Notes: generated from the sequence alone by a model not told the origin. Counted from the stretch's first letter, positions 8,441-17,834 are shown. The stretch is 64,000 nucleotides of DNA from an uncultured Clostridia bacterium (GCA_945876745.1 CAMCPL010000003.1:1-64000); one strand, 5' to 3'. A program made the numbers and translations.

Positions 8441-9282
8441 TGTCAAGACGAAAGCTTCGTAAAAGAATCTCGTTCTTCCTTTATATTTGCATTGCATTTG
8501 TAAGTATTTTTGTGTGCTGCCTTGTTACGGTTGCAAATCCGAGCGTTTTTGTAAAGACGTTTACTTCAAGCGAATGTGTTGAAGCTCTTCGCAATGATGT
8601 TGCGCTTTATGCTTCGGATATGTGCAAAAAGAACAATATCAGCGATGATTTTGTTGATGACGCAATAAGCTATGATACTATGTATCATCTTCAAAAGGCA
8701 TTTGTTTCCGGCACACTCGGCGCATCAAAGCAGTATAATGAAAACGCCTTTGCCGGTATGCTTGAGGATTTTGAAGCCGATTTGGAGCAAAGCGTTGCAA
8801 AGTCGCTTGATGCAAATGCAATAAGCGCCGATTCGTATGATGGAAACGGATTGACGCAGTTTTGCCGAAATATTGCTGACTATGTTGAAAGCAGAATTGA
8901 CTTTCAGTATATGAATGATGTTCGTCACGCAATAAAAAGGATAAAGATTATTTCTTATATATTTATTGCGGTTTTTGTTCCGACAGCAGCGGCATTGATT
9001 GTCGTTGTGTCGTTAAAGGGCGGAAAAAGCTACAAGATTTTGCAGAGTATAGCGTCGTCTGTTTTGGGCGCTTCGTTTATGAATGTTGTGGTTGCTGCCG
9101 CATTGGGTATTGTAAATGCTACGAAGGATTTGGTAATATATCCTTTGTATATAGCAGGAGCGTTTGTGGATTATTTTCAGCTTACGGTATTAACCTTTAC
9201 GTCCTGCTCGGCAATTTTGTTTATGGTATTCCTTGTTTTGCTCGTAGCGGGCTGGAAGCTCAAACGAAGCGAGAAGGAATAA
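8440..9282 (+). CDS. uncharacterised four-helix membrane protein
   Basis: I do not recognise the family. The 280-residue product has an N-terminal membrane span (about 11-32), an extracellular acidic, helical region of about 130 residues, then three more spans (about 168-192, 203-230 and 250-274) and a short charged tail. The ATG at 8440 is preceded by AAGGAGG at 8426-8432 and overlaps the stop of the sortase-like gene. Twenty-one bases later comes a TagH-like ABC ATPase. The trio is likely one envelope-related unit, but whether this protein is the ABC partner is unknown; it has fewer helices than a standard TagG/Wzm permease. Confidence 0.6.
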   Translation: MSRRKLRKRISFFLYICIAFVSIFVCCLVTVANPSVFVKTFTSSECVEALRNDVALYASDMCKKNNISDDFVDDAISYDTMYHLQKAFVSGTLGASKQYNENAFAGMLEDFEADLEQSVAKSLDANAISADSYDGNGLTQFCRNIADYVESRIDFQYMNDVRHAIKRIKIISYIFIAVFVPTAAALIVVVSLKGGKSYKILQSIASSVLGASFMNVVVAAALGIVNATKDLVIYPLYIAGAFVDYFQLTVLTFTSCSAILFMVFLVLLVAGWKLKRSEKE

Positions 9283-9303
9283 ATCATTATGAGGTAAAAA
9301 GCT

Positions 9304-10122
9304 ATGGAAGATAATAAAACTACCTTACAGGAAAATGAACAGGTTAACAAAAATACCGTTCAAGCAGTACAGGACGACCGTCCCGTTATGATTGATGTAA
9401 ACCATGTAAATATGGAATTTGTGCTCAGCAGGGAAAAGGTAGATAATCTCAAGGAGTACGTTATCCGTAAGCTCAAGCGTAATCTTGAGGTAAAGAAATT
9501 CAAGGCGCTTGACGATGTAACATTTCAGGTAAAAAAAGGCCAGAAGCTCGCTATTATGGGTCTTAACGGTGCAGGTAAGAGTACACTGCTTAAAACCATT
9601 GTAGGAGTTTATAAGCCAACCGACGGAACTGTCACAAAGACAGGCGTTATGGCTCCGCTTATTGAGCTTGGCGCAGGCTTCGATCCGGAGTATACAGGTA
9701 AAGAAAATATATATCTTTACGGTGCAATTTTGGGTTACAGCCGTGAATTTCTTGACACAAAGGTTGATGAAATAGTTAAGTTTTCGGAGCTTGGTCATTT
9801 TATAAATGTACCGCTTAAAAACTATTCATCCGGTATGAAAGCAAGACTTGGCTTCTCAATAGCTACGGCGGTTGACCCTGATGTGCTTATTCTTGACGAG
9901 GTGCTTTCGGTAGGTGACGCAAAGTTCCGCGCAAAGAGCCTTGCAAAGGTTAAGTCAATGTTTGACAACGGCGTTACCGTTTTGTTCGTATCTCATAACG
10001 TTGACCAAATTTTGGCTATCTGTGACTCTGCTATTTTGCTTCAAAAGGGCAAAATTATCGCGTCGGGTACCGCAGAGGAAGTCGTTAAAATCTACCAGGA
10101 AAAAACAGGCGTTAAAAAATAA
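9304..10122 (+). CDS. TagH/Wzt-type ABC transporter ATP-binding protein
   Basis: This is an ATPase of the polysaccharide/teichoic-acid export class (272 residues). It shows Walker A GLNGAGKST (about 86-94), the signature YSSGMKARLGFS (about 174), Walker B DVLILDEVLSVGD (about 194) and switch SHN (about 230). The N-terminal MIDVNHVNMEF with a charged DNLKEYVIRKLKRN insert before the first strand and the LGAGFDPEYTGKENIYLYG stretch are typical of this subfamily. No TagG/Wzm permease lies nearby. It is the last gene of a three-gene unit and is closed by a terminator at 10144. The substrate cannot be told from the sequence. Confidence 0.88.
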   Translation: MEDNKTTLQENEQVNKNTVQAVQDDRPVMIDVNHVNMEFVLSREKVDNLKEYVIRKLKRNLEVKKFKALDDVTFQVKKGQKLAIMGLNGAGKSTLLKTIVGVYKPTDGTVTKTGVMAPLIELGAGFDPEYTGKENIYLYGAILGYSREFLDTKVDEIVKFSELGHFINVPLKNYSSGMKARLGFSIATAVDPDVLILDEVLSVGDAKFRAKSLAKVKSMFDNGVTVLFVSHNVDQILAICDSAILLQKGKIIASGTAEEVVKIYQEKTGVKK

Positions 10123-10143
10123 AATATATTTTGTTATTACAAA

Positions 10144-10176
10144 AAAACGGCAGTTGTTTGAATTGCCGTTTTTTAT
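10144..10176 (+). terminator. Rho-independent terminator after the ABC ATPase gene
   Basis: The arms AAACGGCA and TTGCCGTTT enclose a short loop and are followed by a T-run. This separates the envelope cluster from the ribosomal operon. Confidence 0.8.
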
Positions 10177-10311
10177 TTCGACTTTCAAATCAATATATAG
10201 TATGAAATTTGTTGTAATACACCATATATTGTTTGTGAAAAACTACCAAAGTTTAATTTTTATTTTTGTTAATTCCTACGAAATTTTTTTGAAAAAATTG
10301 CCCGAAAACCC

Positions 10312-10340
10312 TTGACAACAGGGCTTGTGTATATTATAAT
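10312..10340 (+). promoter_or_regulatory. promoter of the S10 ribosomal operon
   Basis: TTGACA at 10312-10317 and TATAAT at 10335-10340 are both consensus and 17 bases apart. Upstream from 10178 to 10311 is AT-rich with A/T tracts that could serve as an UP element. The predicted start near 10347 leaves a leader of about 310 bases before rpsJ. Confidence 0.88.
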
Positions 10341-10660
10341 AGGCGAGCGTGAAAAAGTGCGTACATAAGTTATATATTATATATAGCATTTATGCAGCAT
10401 AACACGCATTGATATGCGATGATGTCGGAGGTTGCGCAAACCCAGCGGTAATTTCGACGGAGTATGTCCGGTTTCAAACACGGGCGAAATTATCTGGACT
10501 TAGAACGAAACGAGTAGCTTGCGAATGCTCGGTCGTGTAAAGGATTATTCTGCGCCCGAATGAATATTGTCATTCGGTTTTAATAAAAGCAGGGATAGAA
10601 ACACACGGCTTCGTGGTAAGTTTAGAAACTCGCACCACTAAATTTCATGGAGGAATTAAA
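10341..10660 (+). promoter_or_regulatory. structured 5' leader of rpsJ (candidate r-protein regulatory RNA)
   Basis: This non-coding leader contains a 10-bp helix, 10447-10456 with 10485-10494 (core TAATTTCG/CGAAATTA). Inside it are a CGGA/TCCG hairpin (10458-10461 with 10467-10470) and a single-stranded TTTCAAACA. Farther down is an 8-bp hairpin CCGAATGA/TCATTCGG (10556-10563 with 10570-10577) followed by TTTT, which looks like a weak terminator or attenuator. Autoregulatory leaders are common at the head of r-protein operons; that this one is such is inference. No ORF with a ribosome binding site was found in it. Confidence 0.6.
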
Positions 10661-10978
10661 ATGGCAGCAAGTAAAGTCAGAATCAGAATCAGACTTAAGG
10701 GCTATGATCACAGCATTGTTGATCAGGCAGCAGAGAAGATTGTTGAAACTGCAAAGAGAACAGGAGCACAGGTTAGCGGTCCTATCCCGCTTCCTACCGA
10801 AATCGAAAAGGTAACTATCCTTCGTGCTACTCACAAGTACAAGTACAGCCGTGAGCAGTTTGAACAAAGAACACACAAAAGACTCATTGACATCCTTAGA
10901 CCTTCAAATAAGACAATTGAAGCGTTGCAGGGTCTTGAGCTCCCGGCAGGCGTTGATTTGGAAATTAAGACAAAGTAA
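10661..10978 (+). CDS. rpsJ: 30S ribosomal protein S10
   Basis: S10 is a component of the 30S head and also a partner of NusB in antitermination. The 105-residue product begins [22 protein letters not shown] and carries the family blocks [11 protein letters not shown] and [19 protein letters not shown]. The ATG at 10661 is set by GGAGG at 10649-10653; the longer frame from 10613 has no site. First gene of the S10 operon. Confidence 0.98.
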   Translation: MAASKVRIRIRLKGYDHSIVDQAAEKIVETAKRTGAQVSGPIPLPTEIEKVTILRATHKYKYSREQFEQRTHKRLIDILRPSNKTIEALQGLELPAGVDLEIKTK

Positions 10979-11045
10979 TCCAAACCAAAACGCAGTCGAG
11001 GTCATGTTGGGGGTACCCAACCAATAACCAAAGGAGGAAATACAA

Positions 11046-11678
11046 ATGAAGAAAGGTCTTATCGGTAAGAAAATCGGCATGACTCAGATCTTCGACGAAG
11101 CAGGAAAGGCTATTCCTGTAACAGTTGTTGAAGCAGGTCCGTGCGTAATTACCCAAAAGAAGACAATGGACAACGACGGCTACGAGGCAGTTCAGGTTGG
11201 CTTCGGCGATGTAAAGGTTGCCAGAGTAAATAAGCCAATGAAGGGACACTTCGACAAGGCAAACGTTGCTCCGAAGAAAACACTCAAGGAATTCCGTCTT
11301 GACGACATCTCAGCTCTCAATGTAGGCGACATCCTTAAGGCTGACGTATTTGCAGCAGGCGATGTAGTAGATGTTAAGGGAACAAGCAAGGGTCACGGAA
11401 CAGCAGGCGCAATCAAGCGTTGGAATTTCGCAAGACTCAGAATGACTCACGGTACAGGTCCTAACCACCGTCACGCAGGTTCACTCGGTGCTTGTTCAAG
11501 CCCATCAAGAGTATTCAAGGGCAAGAAGATGGCAGGACACTACGGTCACGAAACAGTAACAATCCAGAACCTCACGGTTGTAAAGGTTGACGCAGAAGCA
11601 AACCTTATCGCAATCAAGGGTGCAATTCCGGGTCCAAAGGGCGGAATCGTTGTTATTGCTGACGCCGTAAAAGCTTAA
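11046..11678 (+). CDS. rplC: 50S ribosomal protein L3
   Basis: L3 is an early 50S assembly protein reaching toward the peptidyl-transferase centre. The 210-residue product starts [16 protein letters not shown]. It has the loop [23 protein letters not shown] (read as two adjoining blocks, around residues 125-147) and ends with [17 protein letters not shown] precedes the ATG. It follows rpsJ after 67 bases. Confidence 0.98.
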   Translation: MKKGLIGKKIGMTQIFDEAGKAIPVTVVEAGPCVITQKKTMDNDGYEAVQVGFGDVKVARVNKPMKGHFDKANVAPKKTLKEFRLDDISALNVGDILKADVFAAGDVVDVKGTSKGHGTAGAIKRWNFARLRMTHGTGPNHRHAGSLGACSSPSRVFKGKKMAGHYGHETVTIQNLTVVKVDAEANLIAIKGAIPGPKGGIVVIADAVKA

Positions 11679-11695
11679 CGAAAGGAGAGATAAAT

Positions 11696-12319
11696 ATGGC
11701 ACAGGTTCAGGTTTATAACCAAGAAGGCAGAAAAACTTCAAAGCTCGAGCTTGCTGATTCAGTTTTCGGTATTGAGCCGAACAAGGAAGCAATGCATCTT
11801 GCAGTTGTTAGCTATCTTGCTAACCAAAGACAGGGCACACAGTCAACTCTCACTCGTTCGGAAGTAAGCGGCGGCGGTGCAAAGCCTTGGAGACAAAAGG
11901 GAACCGGTAGAGCTCGTCAGGGCTCAACAAGATCTCCGCAGTGGACACACGGCGGTATCGCACTCGGTCCTAAGCCAAGAAAGTACAAGGTAGAGCTTAA
12001 CAAAAAGGTTAAGAGACTTGCTATGAAGTCAGCTTTGTCGGCAAAGGTTGCTGATGAGGAAATGATGGTAGTAAACAAGATTGAGCTTGACAGCATTAAG
12101 ACAAAGGCTATCGTTGAGATGCTTGCAAAGCTTAAGTCAGCAAAGAAGGCGCTTATCGTTACCGCCGATGTTGACGAAACAATCTACAAGAGTGCTCGTA
12201 ACATTGAGGGTGTTAAGGTTGTAACAGTAAATACACTTTGTGTATATGACATTCTTAACTGCGACAGCTTTATCGTACTCAAGGACGCAGCAAAGAAAAT
12301 TGAGGAGGTATATGCATAA
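11696..12319 (+). CDS. rplD: 50S ribosomal protein L4
   Basis: L4 lines the nascent-peptide exit tunnel through its extended loop, seen here as GGGAKPWRQKGTGRARQG and RSPQWTHGG (about residues 60-90). At 207 residues it is standard. In E. coli L4 represses its own S10 operon; whether it does so through the leader here is untested. Its stop codon shares one base with the rplW start (TAATG), so the pair is translationally coupled. Confidence 0.98.
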   Translation: MAQVQVYNQEGRKTSKLELADSVFGIEPNKEAMHLAVVSYLANQRQGTQSTLTRSEVSGGGAKPWRQKGTGRARQGSTRSPQWTHGGIALGPKPRKYKVELNKKVKRLAMKSALSAKVADEEMMVVNKIELDSIKTKAIVEMLAKLKSAKKALIVTADVDETIYKSARNIEGVKVVTVNTLCVYDILNCDSFIVLKDAAKKIEEVYA

Positions 12320-12615
12320 TGAAAGCAGCACAGGATATCATCCTTAAGCCTATCATTACAGAAAACTCAATGATGGGTATCGTCGAAAAGAAGTATACCT
12401 TCAAGGTAGCAAAGAACGCAAACAAGATTGAGATTGCAAAGGCAGTTGAGGAAGCTTTTCCGGGAACAAAGGTTGCAAAGGTTAACACAATGAACGTTCG
12501 CGGTCGCAAGCGTCGTCAGGGCTACAATGTAGGCTATACTCCGTCTTGGAAGAAGGCTATCGTAATTCTTGCAGAGGATTCAAAGGAAATCGAATTCTTC
12601 AGCGATATGATGTAA
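12319..12615 (+). CDS. rplW: 50S ribosomal protein L23
   Basis: L23 sits at the tunnel exit and docks trigger factor and SRP. The 98-residue product shows ILKPIITENSM, YTFKVAKNANKIEIAKAVE and the RGRKRRQGYNVGYTPSWKKA loop (split across about 58-77). It overlaps rplD by one base. A 120-base gap with inverted repeats follows before rplB. Confidence 0.97.
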   Translation: MKAAQDIILKPIITENSMMGIVEKKYTFKVAKNANKIEIAKAVEEAFPGTKVAKVNTMNVRGRKRRQGYNVGYTPSWKKAIVILAEDSKEIEFFSDMM

Positions 12616-12667
12616 TCATCACAAACAGTATATTATAATAATTATATACATTATAAAGCAACGTAAA

Positions 12668-12719
12668 TTTGCGAATGATGAGGTATGAAAGGTGCCATCC
12701 TTTCGCAAAGTTATTCGCA
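12668..12719 (+). promoter_or_regulatory. alternative hairpins in the rplW-rplB gap
   Basis: TTTGCGA (12668-12674) can pair with TCGCAAA (12703-12709). Alternatively TGCGAAT (12670-12676) can pair with ATTCGCA (12713-12719), just before the GGAG of rplB. Both enclose a 6-bp GAAAGG/CCTTTC hairpin (12687-12692 with 12699-12704), and the two outer pairings exclude each other. This is the only long gap between the early S10-operon genes. A regulatory role is inferred. Confidence 0.5.
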
Positions 12720-12735
12720 GTAAGGAGATTAATAA

Positions 12736-13569
12736 ATGGCAGTTAGAAATTACAAGCCGACTTCACCTTCAAGAAGAAATATGTCGGTAGTTGATTATTC
12801 TTCTCTCTCAAAGGTTGCTCCTGAGAAATCACTTCTTGAGCCGATGAACAAGAAGTCAGGTCGTAACTCTTACGGAAGAATTACAGTTCGTCACCGCGGT
12901 GGCGGAAACAGAAGAAAGTATCGTGTAATCGACTTTAAGAGAAATAAGTTCGATATTCCTGCTGAAGTAAAGACAATCGAGTATGATCCAAACCGTTCTG
13001 CTCACATTGCTCTTATTCAGTACGAAGACGGTGTAAAAAGCTACATCACAGCTCCTGAGGGCTTGAAGGTAGGCGCAAAGGTTATCGCAGGTAAGGATGT
13101 TGATATCGTAGTAGGTAACGCACTTCCTCTTGAAAATATGCCTGTAGGTACAATCGTTCACAACGTAGAGCTTTATCCGGGCAACGGCGCACAGCTTGCA
13201 AGATCTGCAGGTAACAGCGCACAGCTCATGGCTCTCGAAGGTCCTTATGCACTTCTCAGACTTCCTTCTGGCGAGTTGAGAAATGTACCAAAGGAGTGTA
13301 TCGCAACAGTCGGCGTTGTCGGTAACGCAGACCACGCAAATGTAAAAATCGGTAAAGCAGGCCGTAAGCGCAACATGGGTTGGAGACCTACTGTTCGTGG
13401 TTCTGTAATGAACCCGAATGACCACCCGCACGGTGGTGGTGAAGGTAAGTCACCTATCGGACGTCCGGGTCCGTGCACACCTTGGGGCAAGCCTGCACTC
13501 GGTTATAAGACACGTTCTAAGAAGAAGGCATCTGACAAGATGATCGTTCGTCGCAGAAACGGCAAGTAA
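12736..13569 (+). CDS. rplB: 50S ribosomal protein L2
   Basis: L2 contacts the peptidyl-transferase region and the intersubunit bridge. The 277-residue product has [30 protein letters not shown] (about 53), and the C-terminal block [11 protein letters not shown] ... [19 protein letters not shown] with the conserved histidine near residue 230. AAGGAG precedes the start. The gap upstream may carry its own control element. Confidence 0.98.
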   Translation: MAVRNYKPTSPSRRNMSVVDYSSLSKVAPEKSLLEPMNKKSGRNSYGRITVRHRGGGNRRKYRVIDFKRNKFDIPAEVKTIEYDPNRSAHIALIQYEDGVKSYITAPEGLKVGAKVIAGKDVDIVVGNALPLENMPVGTIVHNVELYPGNGAQLARSAGNSAQLMALEGPYALLRLPSGELRNVPKECIATVGVVGNADHANVKIGKAGRKRNMGWRPTVRGSVMNPNDHPHGGGEGKSPIGRPGPCTPWGKPALGYKTRSKKKASDKMIVRRRNGK

Positions 13570-13588
13570 ACGGAAAGGAGAAGATTAA

Positions 13589-13861
13589 ATGAGTAGAAGT
13601 ACTAAAAAAGGACCTTATGTAGAAGAAAGCCTTTACAAGAAGGTCGAAGCTCTTAACGAAAAGGGCGACAAGCAAGTTATCAAGACTTGGTCAAGAAGTT
13701 CAACAATCTTCCCTGAATTCGTTGGTCACACCTTCGCTGTTCACGACGGAAGAAAGCATGTTCCGGTATATGTTACCGAGGATATGGTAGGACACAAGCT
13801 CGGTGAGTTTGCACCGACAAGAACATTCAGAGGCCACGCAGGCTCGAAAACCGGTAAGTAA
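13589..13861 (+). CDS. rpsS: 30S ribosomal protein S19
   Basis: S19 is in the 30S head and contacts S13. The 90-residue product starts [15 protein letters not shown] and has the signature [20 protein letters not shown] and [23 protein letters not shown] lies upstream, 19 bases after rplB. Confidence 0.98.
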   Translation: MSRSTKKGPYVEESLYKKVEALNEKGDKQVIKTWSRSSTIFPEFVGHTFAVHDGRKHVPVYVTEDMVGHKLGEFAPTRTFRGHAGSKTGK

Positions 13862-13878
13862 TAGAAAGGAGAATTATT

Positions 13879-14217
13879 ATGGAAGCAAAAGCTAAAGCAA
13901 CTTATGTCCGTATGTCTCCTCGCAAGGTACAGATCGTTTTGGACCTTATCAGAAAGCAGCCGGCAGACAAAGCAATGGCTATTCTCAAGTACACACCAAA
14001 AGCAGCAACAGAGCCTGTTATGAAGGTTTTGAAGTCTGCAATGGCTAACGCAGAGAATAACTTCAATATGGACACAACAAGATTATTCGTAGCAGAGGCT
14101 CACGTAGCTCCGGGTCCGATTCTCAAGAGAATTCAGCCGAGAGATCATGGCAGAGCTTACAGAATCAACAAAAGAACATCACACATTACCCTTGTTTTAA
14201 GGGAAATGGAAGACTAA
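13879..14217 (+). CDS. rplV: 50S ribosomal protein L22
   Basis: L22 reaches into the exit tunnel, where macrolide resistance changes can arise. The 112-residue product has the core [17 protein letters not shown] and the loop [21 protein letters not shown] (around 76-96), then [10 protein letters not shown] at the end. AAAGGAG precedes it. Confidence 0.98.
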   Translation: MEAKAKATYVRMSPRKVQIVLDLIRKQPADKAMAILKYTPKAATEPVMKVLKSAMANAENNFNMDTTRLFVAEAHVAPGPILKRIQPRDHGRAYRINKRTSHITLVLREMED

Positions 14218-14234
14218 GCAGGAGGAAAAGTTAA

Positions 14235-14924
14235 ATGGGACAGAAATGTAATCCAACCGGTTTAAGAATCGGCGTAATTAAAGACTGGGACTCCCGCTGG
14301 TATGCAAAGAAGGGTCAGTTCGGCGATTTACTCGTTGAAGACTACAATCTTCGTCAGTATTTGCTCAAGACTCTTTACAGCGCGGGTGTTCCGAAGGTAG
14401 AAATCGAAAGAGACACAAAGAGAGTAAGAATCAATATCCACTGTGCAAAGCCGGGTATGGTAATCGGTAAGCAGGGTGCAGAGATTGAAAAGCTCAAGGC
14501 TATTTGTGCAAAGAAGCTCGGTAAGGATGAGAGCGAGGTTTTCATCAACATCATCGAGATCAAGCAGCCTGACCTTAATGCAACACTCGTTGCACAGTCA
14601 ATCGCACAGCAGCTTGAACGCCGTGTAGCATTCAGAAGAGCTGTTAAGGGCGCTATCAGAAACACAATGAGACTTGGTGCTCGCGGTATCAAGGTTATGG
14701 TTTCCGGTAGAATCGGCGGTGCAGAAATCGCAAGAAGCGAAACCTACAAAGAGGGTACAATTCCGCTTCAGACAATCCGTGCCGATATCGACTACGGTAC
14801 TGCGGAAGCAGCTACAACATACGGTAGAATCGGCGTTAAGGTTTGGATTTATCAGGGCGAGGTTCTCAGAGAATCACGCAACAAGAAAAGAAGAACAAAT
14901 CGCAAGGAAGGGGGAAATAAATAA
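14235..14924 (+). CDS. rpsC: 30S ribosomal protein S3
   Basis: S3 forms part of the mRNA entry tunnel. The 229-residue product begins [20 protein letters not shown], contains a KH domain with [12 protein letters not shown] (about 75-86), and has the C-terminal [13 protein letters not shown]-like block ([19 protein letters not shown]) with [13 protein letters not shown]. The stop codon overlaps the rplP start by one base. Confidence 0.98.
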   Translation: MGQKCNPTGLRIGVIKDWDSRWYAKKGQFGDLLVEDYNLRQYLLKTLYSAGVPKVEIERDTKRVRINIHCAKPGMVIGKQGAEIEKLKAICAKKLGKDESEVFINIIEIKQPDLNATLVAQSIAQQLERRVAFRRAVKGAIRNTMRLGARGIKVMVSGRIGGAEIARSETYKEGTIPLQTIRADIDYGTAEAATTYGRIGVKVWIYQGEVLRESRNKKRRTNRKEGGNK

Positions 14925-15346
14925 TGCTCTTACCTAAGCGTGTAAAACACAGAAAGCAGCACAGAGGTCGTATGACAGGTGCGGCAACAAGAGGTAATAA
15001 GGTATCATACGGTGAGTACGGCTTGGCAACAACAGAGCCTGCATGGATCACAGCAGCTCAGATTGAAGCAGCCCGTATCGCTATGACCCGTTATACAAAG
15101 CGTGGCGGTAAAGTTTGGATTAAGATTTTCCCAGACAAGCCGATTACAGCAAGACCTGCCGATACTCGTATGGGTAAAGGTAAAGGTAACGTTGACTACT
15201 GGGTAGCAGTAGTTAAGCCGGGTAAGGTTATGTTTGAGCTTGCAGGCGTTAGCGAGGAGGTAGCTCGTGAGGCTATGAGACTCGCTGCAAACAAGCTTCC
15301 GGTAAAGTGCAAGTTTGTTAAAAAAGAAGAGGGAGGCGAGCAGTAA
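14924..15346 (+). CDS. rplP: 50S ribosomal protein L16
   Basis: L16 helps position the A-site tRNA. The 140-residue product shows [39 protein letters not shown], the basic [17 protein letters not shown] and [15 protein letters not shown]. It is coupled to rpsC upstream and rpmC downstream, each by a one-base overlap (TAATG). Confidence 0.98.
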   Translation: MLLPKRVKHRKQHRGRMTGAATRGNKVSYGEYGLATTEPAWITAAQIEAARIAMTRYTKRGGKVWIKIFPDKPITARPADTRMGKGKGNVDYWVAVVKPGKVMFELAGVSEEVAREAMRLAANKLPVKCKFVKKEEGGEQ

Positions 15347-15549
15347 TGAAAGCATCAGAAATCAGAGCACTTTCAGCAGATGAAAGAGCAAAGAAGTTAG
15401 CAGAGCTTAAGGAAGAGCTTTTCAATCTTCATTTCCAGCAGGCTATCAATCAGCTCGAAAACCCTATGAGAATTAAAGCAGTCAAGAAAGATATCGCTCG
15501 TATCAAGACAGTTGAGAGAGCTATCGAGCTTGAAAATGCAAATTCCTAA
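15346..15549 (+). CDS. rpmC: 50S ribosomal protein L29
   Basis: A small two-helix protein at the tunnel exit (67 residues): [33 protein letters not shown] and [14 protein letters not shown] are the family blocks. It overlaps rplP by one base. Confidence 0.97.
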   Translation: MKASEIRALSADERAKKLAELKEELFNLHFQQAINQLENPMRIKAVKKDIARIKTVERAIELENANS

Positions 15550-15566
15550 AAAGGAGGTAACTGATT

Positions 15567-15821
15567 ATGGATAGAAACCTCAGAAAGACAAGAGTAGGTA
15601 TTGTTACATCCGACAAGATGGACAAGACAGTTGTTGTTACAATCAAGGACAGAGTTAAGCACCCTCTTTATAATAAGATCGTTGATAAGTCTGTTAAGTA
15701 CAAGGCACACGACGAGAATAACGAATGCGGCGTAGGCGATAAGGTTCAGATTATGGAATGTCGTCCTATGAGCAAGGATAAGAATTGGCGTGTTGTTGAA
15801 ATTATCGAAAAGGCTAAGTAA
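15567..15821 (+). CDS. rpsQ: 30S ribosomal protein S17
   Basis: An OB-fold early-assembly protein of 84 residues with [46 protein letters not shown] and [17 protein letters not shown]. It follows rpmC after 17 bases, preceded by AAAAGGAGG. A 107-base gap then separates it from rplN; that gap has a 7-bp inverted repeat (ACTGCAA at 15880, TTGCAGT at 15904) just ahead of the rplN ribosome binding site. Confidence 0.98.
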   Translation: MDRNLRKTRVGIVTSDKMDKTVVVTIKDRVKHPLYNKIVDKSVKYKAHDENNECGVGDKVQIMECRPMSKDKNWRVVEIIEKAK

Positions 15822-15928
15822 TCATTACGAATTACAGCTTTGAGAAATAAAGTCTATTAATTTAGTCAATAAAATAATAACTGCAACTTAGCAAAGTGTT
15901 ATTTTGCAGTACGAAGGAGGTAAACACT

Positions 15929-16297
15929 GTGATACAACAGGAAAGTCGTTTGAAGGTTGCCGACAACACAGGCGCAAAGGAAATTCTTTGTATTCGTGTA
16001 CTCGGCGGTTCAGGCAGAAGATATGCCAATATCGGCGATGTTATCGTAGCTTCTGTAAAGAAAGCTGCACCGGGTGGTATCGTTAAGAAAGGCGATGTTG
16101 TTAAAGCAGTCATCGTTCGTACAACTAAAGGTGTACGTCGTGATGATGGACAGTATATTCGTTTCGACGAAAATGCTGCCGTAATTATTAAGGAGGATAA
16201 GACTCCTAAAGGCACCCGTATTTTTGGCCCCGTAGCAAGAGAGCTTCGTGAGAAGGATTTCATGAAGATTTTGTCACTTGCTCCGGAAGTACTTTAA
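15929..16297 (+). CDS. rplN: 50S ribosomal protein L14
   Basis: L14 forms an intersubunit bridge and is the silencing-factor binding surface. The 122-residue product reads [17 protein letters not shown] from its second residue, with [19 protein letters not shown] and [19 protein letters not shown] at the end. The start is a GTG at 15929, fixed by AAGGAGG at 15914-15920. A longer frame from 15896 does not fit the family. Confidence 0.97.
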   Translation: MIQQESRLKVADNTGAKEILCIRVLGGSGRRYANIGDVIVASVKKAAPGGIVKKGDVVKAVIVRTTKGVRRDDGQYIRFDENAAVIIKEDKTPKGTRIFGPVARELREKDFMKILSLAPEVL

Positions 16298-16312
16298 TGG
16301 AGGTGCGAAATA

Positions 16313-16624
16313 ATGAAGAAAATGTTTGTTAAGACCGGTGATACCGTACAGGTTCTTTCCGGTAAGTCAAAGGGCGTTCAGGGCGAGGTAGTCGCTGTAA
16401 GTCCGTCAGAGAACAAGGTTATCGTTAAAGGCGTTAACGTTGTTACAAAGCATGTTAAGCCTACAAAAATGGGTGAGACAGGCGGTCTTGTACAGGTTGA
16501 ATCCGCACTTTACGCATCAAAGGTACAGTTAGTTTGCCCTAAGTGTAAGGAAGCTACAAGAGTAGGTCACAAAAAGGGCGGCATCCGCGTTTGCAAGAAC
16601 AAGGACTGCGGACACGAGTTTTAA
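16313..16624 (+). CDS. rplX: 50S ribosomal protein L24 with C-terminal Cys4 motif
   Basis: A KOW-domain assembly-initiator protein of 103 residues (VKTGDTVQVLSGKSKGVQGE, VNVVTKHVKP). The C-terminus carries a zinc-ribbon-like set, C75-x2-C78 and C94-x4-C99, ending GHEF. Such cysteines occur in some Firmicute L24 proteins. It follows rplN after 15 bases with GGAGGTG upstream. Confidence 0.97.
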   Translation: MKKMFVKTGDTVQVLSGKSKGVQGEVVAVSPSENKVIVKGVNVVTKHVKPTKMGETGGLVQVESALYASKVQLVCPKCKEATRVGHKKGGIRVCKNKDCGHEF

Positions 16625-16643
16625 GAAAGGGAGGACATAACAA

Positions 16644-17186
16644 ATGGCAGCAAGACTTAAAGAACTTTACAAGTCAGAAGTAGCACCTGCGTTGATGAAG
16701 AAATTCGAATACAAATCTGTTATGCAAATCCCAAAGCTTGACAAGATTGTAATCAATGTTGGTTGCGGCGAGGCTCGTGAAAATGCAAAGGTTGTTGACG
16801 CAATCGTTAACGACTTAACACAAATTACAGGTCAAAAACCAATCGTATGTAAGGCTAAGAAATCAGTTGCTAACTTCAAGCTTCGTGAGGGTATGCCTAT
16901 CGGCGTTAAGGTTACACTTCGCGGTGAGAGAATGTATGAATTTCTTGACAGATTCTTCAATCTCGCTCTTCCGAGAGTTCGTGACTTCCGTGGAATTAAT
17001 CCTAATTCCTTCGACGGTCGCGGTAACTACGCAATGGGTATCAAGGAGCAGTTGATTTTCCCTGAAATCGATTACGACAAGATTGACAAGGTTCGTGGTA
17101 TGGACATCATTATGGTTACCACAGCAAACACAGATGAAGAAGCAAGAGAGTTGCTCAAGCTTATGGGCGCTCCGTTCTCAGAGTAA
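16644..17186 (+). CDS. rplE: 50S ribosomal protein L5
   Basis: L5 binds 5S rRNA at the central protuberance. The 180-residue product has the blocks [36 protein letters not shown], and [18 protein letters not shown], ending [15 protein letters not shown] lies upstream. Confidence 0.98.
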   Translation: MAARLKELYKSEVAPALMKKFEYKSVMQIPKLDKIVINVGCGEARENAKVVDAIVNDLTQITGQKPIVCKAKKSVANFKLREGMPIGVKVTLRGERMYEFLDRFFNLALPRVRDFRGINPNSFDGRGNYAMGIKEQLIFPEIDYDKIDKVRGMDIIMVTTANTDEEARELLKLMGAPFSE

Positions 17187-17198
17187 GGAGGGATTATC

Positions 17199-17384
17199 GT
17201 GGCAAAGACATCAATGAAAGTAAAGCAGCAAAAGCCTGCTAAGTTCTCAACAAGAGCTTACAACAGATGTAAAATCTGCGGTAGACCTCATGCTTATCTT
17301 CGTAAGTATGGCGTATGCCGTGTATGCTTCAGAGAGCTCGCTCACAAGGGTGAGATTCCCGGCGTAAAGAAATCATCTTGGTAA
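17199..17384 (+). CDS. rpsZ: 30S ribosomal protein S14, zinc type
   Basis: The short 61-residue S14 form with a CXXC-X12-CXXC zinc ribbon (CKICGRP at about 24, CRVCFREL at about 40), typical of Firmicutes. The zinc-independent long form is not in this window. It starts with GTG, 12 bases after rplE, with AAGGAGGG upstream. Confidence 0.97.
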   Translation: MAKTSMKVKQQKPAKFSTRAYNRCKICGRPHAYLRKYGVCRVCFRELAHKGEIPGVKKSSW

Positions 17385-17420
17385 ATCGAGAATTGCTAAA
17401 TTTATAAGGAGGAAATATCA

Positions 17421-17819
17421 ATGCATATTACAGACCCAATCGCTGATATGCTTACAAGAATTCGTAACGCGAACTCAGCAAAACACGAAACAGTAGATAT
17501 TCCTGCATCAAATATGAAGAAGGCAATCGCTCAGATTCTTCTTGATGAAGGCTATATCGCATCATATAAGGTTATTGAAGACGAGAAACAGGGTGTTATC
17601 CGTGTAACACTTAAGTACGGCGAGAATAAGGCACAGGTTATTACCGGTCTTCGCAGAGTATCTAAGCCGGGTCTTAGAATTTACTCAAACGTTGAGGATA
17701 TGCCAAAGGTAATGAAGGGCCTCGGTATCGCAATTGTTTCTACATCAAAAGGTATAATGACAGACAGAGAAGCTCGCAAGCAAAATGTAGGCGGCGAAGT
17801 TCTTGCGTTCGTTTGGTAA
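17421..17819 (+). CDS. rpsH: 30S ribosomal protein S8
   Basis: An early 16S-binding protein of 132 residues: [14 protein letters not shown] at the start and [19 protein letters not shown] with GGEVLAFVW at the end are diagnostic. In E. coli S8 represses the spc operon; no equivalent RNA site was identified here. Confidence 0.98.
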   Translation: MHITDPIADMLTRIRNANSAKHETVDIPASNMKKAIAQILLDEGYIASYKVIEDEKQGVIRVTLKYGENKAQVITGLRRVSKPGLRIYSNVEDMPKVMKGLGIAIVSTSKGIMTDREARKQNVGGEVLAFVW

Positions 17820-17834
17820 GGAGGTGCAGTTAGG

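Noticed and set aside
12856-13431. 191-codon minus-strand frame inside rplB
   Set aside because: Fully antisense to L2, composition-driven, with no start signal.
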